Shown: in pieces, positions 23,259 through 34,819 of the stretch | Layout: each line of letters opens with the position of its first letter | Position numbering within the stretch: the stretch's first letter is position 1 | Source: Codonopsis lanceolata | Taxonomy: Eukaryota; Streptophyta; Magnoliopsida; Asterales; Campanulaceae | Length of the DNA: 64,000 nucleotides | Direction: 5' to 3' | Assembly: GCA_013146195.2 (NCBI GenBank) | Contig: CM028382.1 | Coordinates: forward strand, 120,603,023-120,667,022 | Translations under genes and position numbers: made by a program | Notes under the pieces: generated by a model | The model's database searches: none | What the model was told of the DNA's origin: nothing | What the model saw: the letters and a program-made list of their open reading frames with translations, nothing else

Positions 23259-26200
23259 TGTCTTGATTGGATTATTGACACATGAGCTAGTGATCATATT
23301 ACAATCTCTTTTGATTCTCTGATTAATCCAGTTCCAAAAAGCACTTTAATTCATCTACCTAATGGTAAAGCTTCTTCCATAACTCACAAAGGAACTGTCA
23401 TTTTATCTGATGATATTATTCTTAAGAATGTGTATTTTGCTCCTGAATTTCACTTTAACCTTATATCAGGAAGCAAGTTAATCACTGATAGTGGTCTCAA
23501 CCTAATTTTTACTACCACTTCTTGCTTTATTCAGGACCAAGCTCAATTGAAAGCCAAGAAGATTGGTAGTTACTCTGGTGGCCTTTACAAACTACTTCAA
23601 CCTGAACCTAATAAGTTCCAGCAAACTACTACTATCTGTCATAATACTTCCAAAATTAATACTTGTAAATCTAATAACTACTTTGCTGTCACTGATTCTA
23701 TCAACAAATTGTATCTCTGGCATACCAGACTTGGCCATGTCCCTCTTCACTCTATGAAACTTATTGATTCTCTTGATTTGAAATTCAGTTCTATGTCAAA
23801 TATCTGCTGTGATGTGTGCCACTTAGCAGACAAACTAGACAGTCTTTTCCTTTAAGTGACTCCCACAGTATTGATCTTTTTGGGCTTATACACTGTGATG
23901 TTTGGGGCCCTTACAGAAAACTGACTTATGATGGCTGCTCTTCTTTTCTTACTATTGTTGATGATTGTTCTAGGTTTACCTGGACATTTCTGCTAAGAAA
24001 CAAAACTCAAGTTTGTCAAATTCTAAAGTATTTCTTTCAAATGGTAAGAAATCAATTTAAAACTAGTGTTAAGCATATAAGAAGTGATAATGGGACTGAA
24101 TTTCTGAACAATGGAGTTGACACTCTTCTTCTTTCTCAAGGTCTCCTCCACCAATGTACTTGTGTTGATACCCCTCAGCAAAATGGCATAGCTGAGAGGA
24201 AACACATGCATCTCTTGGAACTTGCCAGAGCCCTTAGGTTCCAAGCTGGTTCACCAAAGAAATTTTGGGGTGATTGTCTTTTAACTGCTACACATATCAT
24301 AAATAGAATTCCTAATTCAGTCTTAAAATTCAAAACCCCTTATGAAATTCTCTTTGGAACCTCTCCTAATTGCAAACATCTTAGAACCTTAGGCTGCCTG
24401 TGCTATGTTTCCACCCTATCTCACAATAGAGATAAATTTGCCCCTAGATCTCAAAGATGTGTTTTCATTGGCTATCCTAGCAATAAAAAGGCCTATAAGG
24501 TTTACAGTCTTGACACACATCAAGTTCTATACAGTAGGGATGTCATATTCCATGAATCTATTTTTCCTTTTAAAACTCAAATCCCTAACATTACTCTTCC
24601 AAATAATGCAAACAGTTTACCTAATCAAAACACTGATCTTGAAGAAGACAATGATGTTGTCACCCAAAATAAAGATGTGGCATCTGACACTCCCATTACA
24701 GATGAAATAAATAATGTTCAGACTGACAACCTGATTGTTGACCAAACCAACAATTCTCACCCTTCTGCTGAAACATCTGCCACCACTACTCCAAATCCCT
24801 CTGCTGAAACTTCTGCCATTCCCTCTAGACCTCAAAGACACAAGGCTGTTCCAGCTAAGTTTAAAGACTACACAGGTCTACCTTCCAGTTTTTCCCAGTC
24901 TTCTATAAATTTCATTTCACCTTACCCCATAGAGAAGTACTGCAATTACTCCAATGTATCTGACTCCTACAGAAACTTCTCCTGTAATATATCCTCTTCT
25001 CATGAACCAAAAAGCTATCAACAGGCTGTCCAAGATCCTTTGTGGTGTCAGGCTATGTCTGAAGAATTGCAAGCCTTAGAAGTTAATGGTGCATGGACAT
25101 TTCAAACTCTTCCTCCACACAAAAAGACTGTGGGTTGTAAATGGATCTTTAGGATCAAATATAATCCTAATGGTGCCATAAACAAATGCAAAGCTAGGCT
25201 TGTTGCTAAGGGTTTCACTCAAATTGAAGGAGATGATTATTTTGAAACATTTTCTCCTGTTGCAAAAATGACCTCAGTGAGAATGTTTCTTGCTATAAGT
25301 GCTGCCAAACAGTGGCCTATATCTCAGATGGATGTCTCGAATGCTTTCTTCCATGGAGACTTGCTTGAAGAAGTATACATGGATCTGCCACCAGGCTACT
25401 GTCATAATATGCCTTCATCTTCTTCACCTATTGTTTGCAAACTAGTTAAATCCCTTTATGGACTAAAACAAGCCCCTAGACAGTGGTTTGAAAAATTTTC
25501 TTCCACCCTTTTGCAATTTGGATTTAAACAGTCCCAAAATGACCACTCCTTGTTCACATATACTGTTGGATCTAAATTTGCTGCTATCCTTGTGTATGTA
25601 GATGATTTGCTTATTAGAGGAAATGATAAGGACCAGATTGATCAAATCAAAGCATTCCTAAAGACAAAATTTCCTGTAAAAGACCTTGGACCACTTAGAT
25701 ACTTTATTGGATTAGAAGTTGCCAGGAACAAGTCAGGCATCTGTCTTCACCAAAGAAAATATGCTTTGGAGATTATTGATGATGTTGGTTTTTCAAATGC
25801 AAAGCCTACAGCTATTCCTATTGAGAAGAACCATAGGCTGGCATCTATCTTAAGTCCTGATTTGGCCAATCCTGCATCCTATAGAAGACTTGTTGGAAGG
25901 CAGCTTTACTTGTCCATTACCAGGCCTGATATTGTATATAGTGTCCAAGTCCTTAGTCAATTTATGGCAAAACCTCTTGAACATCAATGGCATGCTGCTT
26001 TGAAATTGTTCAAATACATAAAGGGCGCCTGTCGTGGCCTGTTCTTCTCCAAATTTAATTCTCAGATCTAACGTCTTATTGTGACTCGGGTCCGCTTTGT
26101 CCTATCACAAGAAGGTCACTTATCTTATCAGATTTTTCTGGGCAATTCCTTAATATCCTGGAAATGCAAGAAGCAGTCCACTGTTAGCAGATCATCTGCA

Positions 26201-26650
26201 GAAGCAGAATACAGAAGCATGGCCAATACATGCTGTGAAGTCAAGTTGCTTATATCCTTGCAAAGGGATTTTCAAATCAACTCTACCTTGCCTGTTTCTC
26301 TTTACTGTGACAACAAATCTGTTCTCCATATAGCTGCAAATCATGTATTTCATGAAAGAACTAAACACATTGATTTGGACTGTCATTTGGTAAGGGAAAT
26401 GATTCAGAAAGGGCTTGTATCCACCAAATACACTTCTTCCACTGAACAGCCAGCTGATTTGTTTACCAAGGCTCTTCCTTCTCCTCAATTCTTCCATCTA
26501 TTGACCAAGTTGCAAGTTCAAAACTTATTTTGTACTTTCATCTTGAGGGGGGATGTTGATATAAATGTTCAAGCTCAATCTAAGCAAAGAGGTAGAGGGA
26601 AGAAGAAGAATAAAGGCAAGGAAAAGGAAGATAAAGGAAAGAAGTTCTGA
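23259..26650 (+). pseudogene. Protease-integrase-RT-RNase H part of pol, element A
   Basis: The A frame resumes with DWIIDT, but the Gly codon of the protease DTG triad is TGA (23283-23285). The GAG-pre-integrase domain follows (LYLWHTRLGHVPLHS...CCDVCHLA) with a frameshift at about 23825-23855. Integrase keeps its acidic residues (HCDVWGP, IRSDNGTEF, GIAERKH). RT is complete with MDVSNAFFHGDL, GLKQAPRQWF and VYVDDLL. Around 26056-26145 a stop and paired frameshifts destroy the first RNase H motif (YCDS). The rest (SAEAEYRSMANT, CDNKSVLHIAAN, ERTKHIDLDCH) is open. The frame crosses the polypurine tract and ends at 26650 inside the 3' LTR. Confidence 0.92.
26543..26553 (+). other. Polypurine tract of element A
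   Basis: TTGAGGGGGGA directly precedes the 3' LTR. Confidence 0.85.
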
Positions 26651-26948
26651 AAGAAGTTCAGGGGTGTCAGGTGTAATATAGTGATAGTTTTTCAGCCTAT
26701 TTCTGTTTTGTGATCACTTGTATTTCTCCAGGGGTAGCGAGTGTAAATTTTGCAGGCTGTTTGAATTTCGGTTATAGCAGTTATATAATCTGCTATCTCC
26801 CTTTGTTTTTCTCCAGAAAATTCAATCAGATTAGAAGAGGGATTAGGGGAGTTCATTGTAAGAGAGATTTTTCTTATTTGATCAAGAATGATCAATGTAT
26901 TTTAAACTGTCAAGATGACAGAAAATATATAGAATTCAAAAATTATCA
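26554..26948 (+). repeat. 3' LTR of element A
   Basis: 395 bp, TGTTGATATA...AAATTATCA, matching 157-551 with about 12 differences. Followed by the duplication CACAC (26949-26953). Confidence 0.95.
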
Positions 26949-26953
26949 CACAC

Positions 26954-27774
26954 TTGAAAGTTGGTACGAAATTACGGATGGAATGAGAAGGTGGAAAGAA
27001 TTGGATGAGAAATTAGGGCCATGGTTGGAATGAGAGAGGGAAGAATTTAGTTGAGAAATTAGGTCATAAACAAGGATGAAATTGGAAAAATGTAGAGTCA
27101 ATCCATTTCTCTCACCTGCTGCCAATTTATACCCAGGTTTACCGTTAAAGTTTTACGGTTAAGAGACGGAAAATATCATTTTTGATGAAAACCACAAACT
27201 GTAATGATGAACTTTGATGACCAAGGAAACAAGGGTACCAATTGTGAAATTGAGTCTTATTTGGGGTACCAAAAATGAAATTATCTCTTAAATTAAACAT
27301 CTCAAAAGTGAAATAGTGAATTCTTTATCCGAAACGGAGAGAGTATGTAAAATAGAAATATATTAACAATAATGTTAGATTTACTACTACTTCTACAACT
27401 ATTGTTACAACTATACCTTAATGAGGACAAAGTTATCGTTTTTTTCCAAACACATTTGACCTTCATCAAAATTTAATTGTAACAAACATTGAAGAAATAA
27501 TTGTAAATATAATATTTTTATTTTGAATAATTGGACGTCGTTTTAGCTTGAATAGTTGCTTGCATGCTTAGTAAGTCAAACTAATTAAACGAACACAAAG
27601 CTCACTTACTCACTCCTTATAGAAAGTGGGAACTTCGGCGTTGACCCTCGAAGAGATTATTAATAAACCCCGGTAATGTTTCAAAAACTAAATTAGTCAA
27701 AAACTTATAATCTACTTTTGATGAAATTAGTCAAATTACAAACTTTAGCTTATAAAGTTGGAGTTTAAATTTTA
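26954..27774. other. Intergenic, no gene seen
   Basis: Low-complexity AT-rich DNA. A fragment reading CGAAACGGAGAGAGTA near 27331 resembles a decayed Stowaway end, but no partner terminus was found. Confidence 0.45.
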
Positions 27775-27997
27775 CTCCCTCCATTTTCAAATTATCGTTT
27801 TCCTTTCCTTTTTCATTCTTTCTAAATTAATAATCTTTTTTTTTTAACTTTCTCTTTTAAGAAATCATTTTTATTATATTATCCTTTCTTTTTCTACATA
27901 TTTTAGTTATGGTCATACATTTCACCAATATTTATAATATAGTCAATTACTATTTTTTAAACAGTGTATCATATCAAAGATGACAATAATTTGAAAA

Positions 27998-29148
27998 AGC
28001 AAAGACTTGTGTAGGACCGTCTTACGGATCCTAAATCTGTAAGACGGAGTCCCATTTAGAAATTCACGGGTTAATAACTAAATCTATTACTAAATATCAT
28101 AAAAATTGGTCAGTCGAGTTGGTCAATGGTGGATCTTAAATGTTTAGCCCAAGGAGGTTAATGGTTCGACATGTTTCACCTATAAAATTAAGTTGTAATG
28201 CTGATTTCCTCTATTTGCTCCGGTGTCCCTCCACTTTCAATGTTTGTTGCTGAATTCCAACGCCTTGCAGTTTAATCATTTGGCAGCTCCGTTAGCATCA
28301 ATTGCCTTGGGATACTTGACAGATCCTAACGGACTTTCACGAAATGCTAAATGACACATTTAAAACCAAACATGACATATAAAAACACAAAAGTGACACA
28401 TTTTAATGTTAAAAGTGACACTATAAATGAAAATTTATTATAATTTTTATTAAAATACAAAGTAATAATTTTAATACTAAAAAGTGACACTCTTAATACT
28501 ACTAAAAAGTGACACATTTAATACTATAAAGTGACACATTTAATACTAAAAAGTGATACTCTTAATACTAAAAAGTGACACATTTAATACTAAAAAGTGA
28601 CACTCTTAATACTAAAAAGTGACACATTTAATACTAAAAAGTGTCACTTTAAAACTAATGTTGACTGCCAAAAGTGACACATTTAATACTAAAACATGAT
28701 ATTTTCAATGTTAAAATGTGATACTTTTAATTCTAAAAAATGACACTTTTAATGTTATAAAGTAACACTTTAATTTCAAACGTAATGATTTTTATTTATA
28801 AAAAAAATGAAACACTTTTCAAAGTGAAAGTAACACATTTAAAATTAAAAGTGACACATTTAAGCACAAAAAGTAACACTTTTTTAGGAAAAAAAATATA
28901 ATTTTCATTAAAAATGTAAAGTGACACTTCTAAGGTCAAAAGTGACACATTTTAATTATACTATAAAGTGACACTGTTAATAATAAAAAGTGACACTCTG
29001 CATATATAAACATAAGGGGTACGTGGTGCTGTAATTTTCAAAAACCTTTAAGGGTTGTATTAAGATTTTTAAATTTTATCCCATTTAACCTAAATAGATC
29101 TGTCTTATGGATAAGGATCCGTAAGACCGCCTTACTGGAGACCACCTC
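27998..29148. mobile_element. MITE with 9-bp duplication, nested in the Stowaway, carrying a minisatellite
   Basis: The 1.15-kb insert is bracketed by the 9-bp repeat ATTTGAAAA. Its ends are inverted relatives of each other: left GACCGTCTTACGGATCC, right (complement) CGGTCTTACGGATCC, each followed by an imperfect GTAAGAC-type stem. A 9-bp duplication fits a Mutator-like origin. It has no coding capacity. Confidence 0.65.
28340..28995 (+). repeat. AAAAAGTGACAC minisatellite inside the nested MITE
   Basis: Roughly 20-22-bp units of the form AAAAAGTGACAC(A/T)(T/C)TTAATACT repeat many times, tight at 28480-28660 and looser on both sides. The word AGTGACAC recurs throughout. Confidence 0.85.
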
Positions 29149-29479
29149 ATTTGAAAATGGAGGGAGTATAAAAATGGGACAAGAATGTGGCTTATGTTTA
29201 AAGTCTAATATTTGGCTTTATAAATTACAAGTATTGATAGCTAGGTTTGCCACTCCGTCTAAATTTGTGAGTTTAATTTTATTAATTGTGTGATATAAGC
29301 GGTAACTCTTACATTATGACTGCTCCTTCACTTCCTTTACCGCTTTGCTCAGACGCATTCGTGGTCTTATTTTTCTTTATAAGATAGATACTCCTTCTTA
29401 CATTCGTATTACTTAATCTTTCCGTTTGTTGTGTTCCTTAGTTCTATATTTGCTTATTGTGTTTTTCTTTTTCTAGGTC

Positions 29480-29620
29480 AAGTTCTTCCGTCCTTCTTTT
29501 TAAAAGGGTAAGGCTGATTGTCCCCGTCAAATTTATAATTTTTTTTCTTTATTAATAAAATCTAACAGGGTGCTGGTCCTGTTTCCCTATATAAAAAAAA
29601 AAAACAAAACAAAACCAGTT
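29480..29620 (+). mobile_element. 3' end of a LINE (plus strand)
   Basis: AAGGGTAAGGCTGATTGTCC...TTATTAATAAAATCTAACAG..GGTGCTGGTCCTGTTTCCC followed by an A-rich tail (29593-29617) matches, in the other orientation, the LINE tails at 55040 and 59785. Upstream sequence is too decayed to show coding domains. Confidence 0.6.
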
Positions 29621-30317
29621 CCGTTACAAAAATGGATGAAACCTTAATGAGAAGGACCACATCGCACCTAATTATTGAGTGAATCAGTCTATTTCGGGAT
29701 ATTATAAAGTGGTTTGTCAAATCGGTTACCTGCGAATAGTGCGATGGTCAAAAAGATAATTTTTCCTACAAATTTGTGATTATTTTCCATCACACTTTCA
29801 ATGTGTTTACTGAAAATATTTTCTGAATCATTTTGATAAAATTTTTTTAACAAAACACTTGAAAGTAAAAGATTTCATTTTTCAGAAACAGTTTTGCATT
29901 AAATCATTTTTAAAAAAATTATTTCCCTTGAAACAGACGGAGTCATAGAAATTTAAAACTCATCAATGTCGACATTGATTAGTAATCATCGCTAAAACAT
30001 ACAGCGGTGATCACGAAGTAGTTAACTGACATATCTAGAAGCTTGATATGGGTATGTTAATCTTATTTAATGGCCAAAAGACTAGTGAGTTTGAAGTCTA
30101 CCAATCTAGAAAGATAACTGAATTGGATCTTATAGAATTTCGAATATGTTAATCTTATTTAATGGCCAAAGTCTACTTTTATTAATTATGATGATTATTT
30201 TTACATCTCAATAAACCACTATGAACATGCCGCAGTTGGGCCATTTCTGGTTTGCATTTATGGGGTCTTCATAAATGAGAAGTTAATGAGGAAGCTTACA
30301 CGTAAGGGAAAAATTTA
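29621..30317. other. Intergenic, no gene seen
   Basis: AT-rich. A short phrase (ATGTTAATCTTATTTAATGG) occurs twice, near 30052 and 30147, suggesting a small local duplication. No domain recognised. Confidence 0.4.
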
Positions 30318-30755
30318 TGTTTAACTATCAATTTGGTCACCTTACTTTCGGCTAAAATTTATTAAGCTTACTTTATTTTTTTTTCCTCAATTTAATCACT
30401 CTACTTTTATATAATTAGCACGTTCATCACTCCATCCATATTTTTGGAAGGAAAGTTTAATTTTTTTAGGAAAATCAAAAAATACCCTTACTAAATTTGG
30501 GGGTTTTGAGGGTCTTCTTCTCCTCCCAAACGTAATTTCTTATTGTGTGACTTGAATTTGTCAACACACCTTTCAAAGGTAAGGGGCATTATTGTCATTT
30601 TAAATATTTCCATCAAACTTAACTAACGGAAATGACTCTAGTGACCTTATTGACTTTCGGAGCCAAGTAGAGTGATTAAATTGAGGAAAAAAAGAGTTGA
30701 GTGAGCTTAATGAATTTTGACGGAAAGTAGGATGACCAAATTGATATTTAAACCA
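30318..30755. mobile_element. Foldback MITE
   Basis: The left arm (GTTTAACTATCAATTTGG...CTCAATTTAATCACTCTACTT, about 30318-30405) and the complement of the right arm (about 30650-30755) match over about 90 bp with scattered mismatches. The result is a long hairpin with a central loop. No coding. Target duplication unresolved. Confidence 0.7.
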
Positions 30756-31082
30756 AAAAAGAACATCAAAAAGGAGATACAAGGCATATCCATATTTCAT
30801 TCAGCCTAAATTAATACAGTTTATGGGTCTTCATAACCCAAGAACAGTTACAATGAATTAATCAACCTTTGAATACGAAAATGGTGTAGCGAGCTTCCCT
30901 CAACCATAGGGTGATAAATCGATCCCTAGAACCTTGGGATGCAACCTTGACCCGCTAGTTTCAATTAACTAGGAACCAACGCTACGGAACGCCACAAACT
31001 TGCAGCTCAACAAGTTGGTAAGTTCGAAGGACAAGAAAATTCCAAACAAGAAATTCTCTCAAGAGCTCACAATTATATGAAT

Positions 31083-31173
31083 AAATTTTAATTCAATCAA
31101 TATCGATATGTCGTGTAACACCCCGCTCCTTCGTTAGCTCGGTTGACGTGCCAATATCGATAAATTTTAATTC
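31083..31173 (+). repeat. Short direct duplication
   Basis: AAATTTTAATTCAATCA occurs at 31083-31099 and again at about 31157-31173, joined by AATATCGATA-containing copies. This is a 73-bp tandem duplication overlapping the start of the adjacent LTR-like block, and it may be a rearranged insertion edge. Confidence 0.6.
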
Positions 31174-34100
31174 AATCATGATTGGTTGGTGAGATTGTCT
31201 AGATACGTATGAGAGATAACATTAATACCAAAACAATATTAAGAGATGCCCTATAGTTGTTGACTTGCTAAAGTCACAAGTCGTAACTCGACAATAGTCG
31301 GAATGCGACGCGATTGAGAGTTTGCTTGCATATTGTGTTCATGACCTCGGTTTGGTCCTAGACCTTTACATGATGATTGATTAACATGTTTAGATGTATT
31401 AGACTTCAAGTTGGACGTGTTCCTTAAGTCTATTGATGATTTGGAAGCTTTGGAGATAGCATTCGTCTTTATCGCGTAGTTCGAGGTTGAGTCGCGTAAT
31501 CGTCTCTTCTTTGGAGCCCTTATTCTCTTAGTTCTTGTTTAAATTCTTAGAAGTATTTGAGCCTATACATTAGCCTTTAGACTTGCCTTACGTCTCCTTT
31601 CATTGCTCGTTCAATTGCTAGTTCATTCGTCGTTTCAGTTGCGCGTTGTTGCACCTTGTCCCGATTTCGCTTCGAGTTGTTTCGGGGGTTGTTTGTGAGT
31701 GTTATACAGGATTTTTAGGCCTACTTTGAATTTGGTTTGAACCTTGATTACTTTGGTTATGTATTTGGGGTCATTTAGGGTTGAATTCTAAACCTTTTGA
31801 GCACTGGAGAGCTTGCGACCGCAAGGGGGAAGGACCTTGCCCCAGCAAGGTAAGCAGGAATTTTGGCTTTGGAGTACTGGGGAGCATACGCTCGCATGGT
31901 CCTTGGGCCATGCGTCCGCATGGTGCCAGACCCTGTTTCGAGGTGTTTTGTTTTGTGACGAAAATTGGCTATACTAATCATAACCAAACATATTCTAAAC
32001 CCTTCCTAAACCTTCCTAATTAGTCCTAAGCCTAACCTAACTTGATTAATTAGTTTTTAAGTGGGTTTAATTGGGAGTGATGGTTGCATTATAGAAGCCC
32101 AAATCAGATTTTTATGAACCACATGGGTTTGACACTTGTCCCATTACTTGTTTGGCCCCATATACACTACAAATCAGCCCTTCGGGTTCTCATTTGCTGA
32201 ACTCCGCCTCCAAAAACGTGGAGAGCTTCTCCCATGACTTCCATTTGAGTTCTTGAGGGTTCTTCTTGGTCTTCCATGGTTCATCTTCTCCATTGCTCAA
32301 GCCCTAGCTATGGAATCGAAGTGCTCGATGAGTAGATTACTTCTAACCGATTGCTTTCCCGTTTTTCTTTCTTGTTTGGAGTTTAAAGGTAAGTTACTTC
32401 TCCTCTCTTTGATTTTGTACTCATTGATCCTAAGGAAAATAAACTCTATGCTATTTGAGGTCAATGAGTACACATACTTGCTTTGTGTGCCTCTAATTTG
32501 TGATTTGAGCATTTGAACTTGTTAGGAGCATATGTAGGATGACTTCTATGATTTTTGGAGTATATTGTTACTCTTCATCTTGTTTTTCTAGGATTGTGAG
32601 CATGCTAGAAATCACGTCTACATGTTATTTGGGTTTATGGTGGAAGTATGCCCATGTTTGGGGCTTTGGATGTGTGAACTTACTAGATATCATGAGTAGG
32701 GTCATTTAATTGAGATTATGTGATTTATAAAATGGGTATAGGACTATGTTAATTTTTTATGGATTTTAAGGCTTGGGAACCAAGCTCGAATGATTTTGGG
32801 AATTTGTTATAAATTTGAATGGTGTGTTAATTTGGGGATTTATGAAATTTGTAATTAATGAAATGTAGTATTAAGACTCAATGGAGTCATTATAGGTTCA
32901 ATAAAATGTTAATGAGCCTTAGATTGAAATCCTACGATTTTCGGGTTTGGTTGGTTATGATTGTGAGTACCCGAGCATCTCGAATTGTGTCCAATTGTGA
33001 CACCCACGATATAGAGGCTTATTGGGGATTTATTTAGAGCGTGCTCGTTAGAGCACGGAGCATTAGAGACCAACCTATGATCTCGTATATCTTTAAGAAA
33101 TGATTATTTGAATGAGTTCTCTTTTTGGGAATTTGATCGCATGCACCTAGAGAAACTTGCGAGGTTATGACTACGGGGTAGTCTTGGTTATATTGTGATT
33201 TGAGGGTCCTTGCGGACCCAACGAGATGGTTACGACTTAGACCAACATGGTAGTCCTTCATTTGATTTCGAGTAGATGATTATGGTAGACCTCATAGTAT
33301 GATTTTTGGTAAGCCTATATGCTATTTCTGATTCAGTTGTGTCTTGGGGATCTTGAGTATCCTGATTCCTGGTTCCTTGGACTAAACATGTAAGTTAGTT
33401 GAACATGTTAAGTATGTGCAAATATGTGTACATTGAGAATTCGGGTTTTGTAGAACTTTATGACCAACTTGATTTGGTAAGTCCGCTCTTGTCGAACTTA
33501 GTTCCCATTTGTTCATACAAGTAAATATCTACTTGTGCATTGCATGTAAGTCCAGCTGGCATTATTTGGATTGGTTTTTATATGTCAGGGTGGGACGATA
33601 CATCGCCTATACGAATCGTAAGATTCGTATTCGCTATGGATCGCCGTACCTGGGACCTCACACACCCCTCCACTGTTGGCCGCAGTGGGGAAGTAGCCCC
33701 TTTGCTGTATCAATACGTGCGCCATTGGCTTGCTATTATACCGAGGCGGTTCTCGGTGCGAGTCGATGCAATCACAGAGCATCGATGGCACAAATCAGTT
33801 AACTATTGTATATTGCAGAAGCAACACTACGGCAATAATTGGGTACCATCTATATCCCTTATGTGGCTAACTATGGGCACTTATATGAAAGATAATGTTC
33901 TATGTGGTTTATGAAGTTTATGTTCTTTGATGACTTAATTCAAGCTTATTGTTGGTATATTATTGTGATGCCATGATTATATATATGCTGGTGCATTATG
34001 CCATGCCATGTCATGCTATGCCATACAGTTGCATTTAGTAGCTTACTGGGTCATTATGACTCATTTCGTGTGTTTGTTTTCCTTAGTTTGTTCAGTGAGC

Positions 34101-34819
34101 TCGTTAGTACGTGCTGCGGCTGCGGACTAGTGATTCCTAGCAGGTGGTCTTCCCAGCGATAGCTTGGATTTATTATTGTATTTATTCATCTTGTGAATAT
34201 GGATGTAAAGTTATATAAACTTTACTTGGGTAGATTGTGTTAGTATTTATGGTTCTTTTATTTTGGTCGAGCTGTGTATTTATTTAGTACTTCGTTCAGT
34301 TGTCTTCCCGAGCAAGGTTTAGCTCGCATATTCTAGTATTGTGTTATGGTTGTTTCTATCTCCGTTAACTTTAGTCGTGAGATTTTGGTTTAGTTGTCTA
34401 GTATTTAATCTTTTATTCTTTTAGTTGATTTGTCCCTCCGGTATGTTTTAGTCGTTGAGCGGTTGTTTATCAGGTTGGTATTTTTGTTGCTTCACCGGCC
34501 TTAGATTTGCCGATGGTCTGTTGGTCGTGCGCAGTGTTGCGTCACGTGAGTCGTAGAATTTTCGAGAGATAGTCGTCTCTCAGCCTTGCATTCCACAATT
34601 TGGAATTGAAGGCTTGGGTTCCACTTATGATTTGCTTCCATAGGTTATTAGTTTTTGTTATTCCGTATCGCCGTTATGGCTTTACATTTCTGTTTTGAGC
34701 TTGTTGGCTCAACTGTTGACTCGCACCATTACGCTTTGTAGGTGCTTGTCCGTCTTTTTAGCTTGTCTTGACGGCACGAGCTTGAGATTTCACATTGGAG
34801 TCCGGGTCGGGTCGCCACA
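31114..34819 (+). repeat. Possible large solo LTR (chromovirus-like)
   Basis: The block starts TGTAACACCCCG and ends GGTCGCCACA, terminal words common in plant Ty3/gypsy chromovirus LTRs, whose LTRs can be several kb. Only short random frames and no pol domains occur within. Five-base flanks TGTCG and CTTCG agree at only three of five positions, so the boundaries are not proven. It includes two short GC palindromic phrases (TGCGACCGCA, CGCATGG...CCATGCG near 31810-31930). Confidence 0.35.

Larger units (their letters stand above)
157..26948 (+). mobile_element. Ty1/copia LTR retrotransposon A (host of nested B and C)
   Basis: Two 395-bp LTRs (157-551, 26554-26948) start TG, end CA, and are flanked by an identical 5-bp duplication CACAC (152-156, 26949-26953). 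A tRNA-Met-type primer site follows the 5' LTR and a G-rich polypurine tract precedes the 3' LTR. Without the nested insertion the element is about 5.5 kb with gag-PR-IN-RT-RNase H order, which is Ty1/copia. By eye the LTRs differ at about 12 sites (about 3%). The coding region has several stops and frameshifts, so it is not autonomous today. It is related to element D: gag begins with the same HPLYLHP...DHPGMN motif. Confidence 0.95.
27775..29166. mobile_element. Stowaway-like MITE split by a second MITE
   Basis: Perfect 18-bp terminal inverted repeats CTCCCTCCATTTTCAAAT (27775-27792) and ATTTGAAAATGGAGGGAG (29149-29166) are flanked by TA on both sides (27773-27774, 29167-29168), the Tc1/mariner Stowaway signature. 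The original MITE was only about 230 bp: its right half up to ATTTGAAAA (27989-27997) is followed by an insertion, and the same 9 bases reappear at 29149-29157. Confidence 0.85.

Noticed and set aside
28340..28995. CRISPR-like array of short repeats
   Set aside because: Units are contiguous with no unique spacers, lie inside a MITE and belong to a plant genome. It is a minisatellite.
33509..33914. Overlapping frames in the LTR-like block
   Set aside because: No recognised domain, both strands open by chance, and located within repeat-like sequence.
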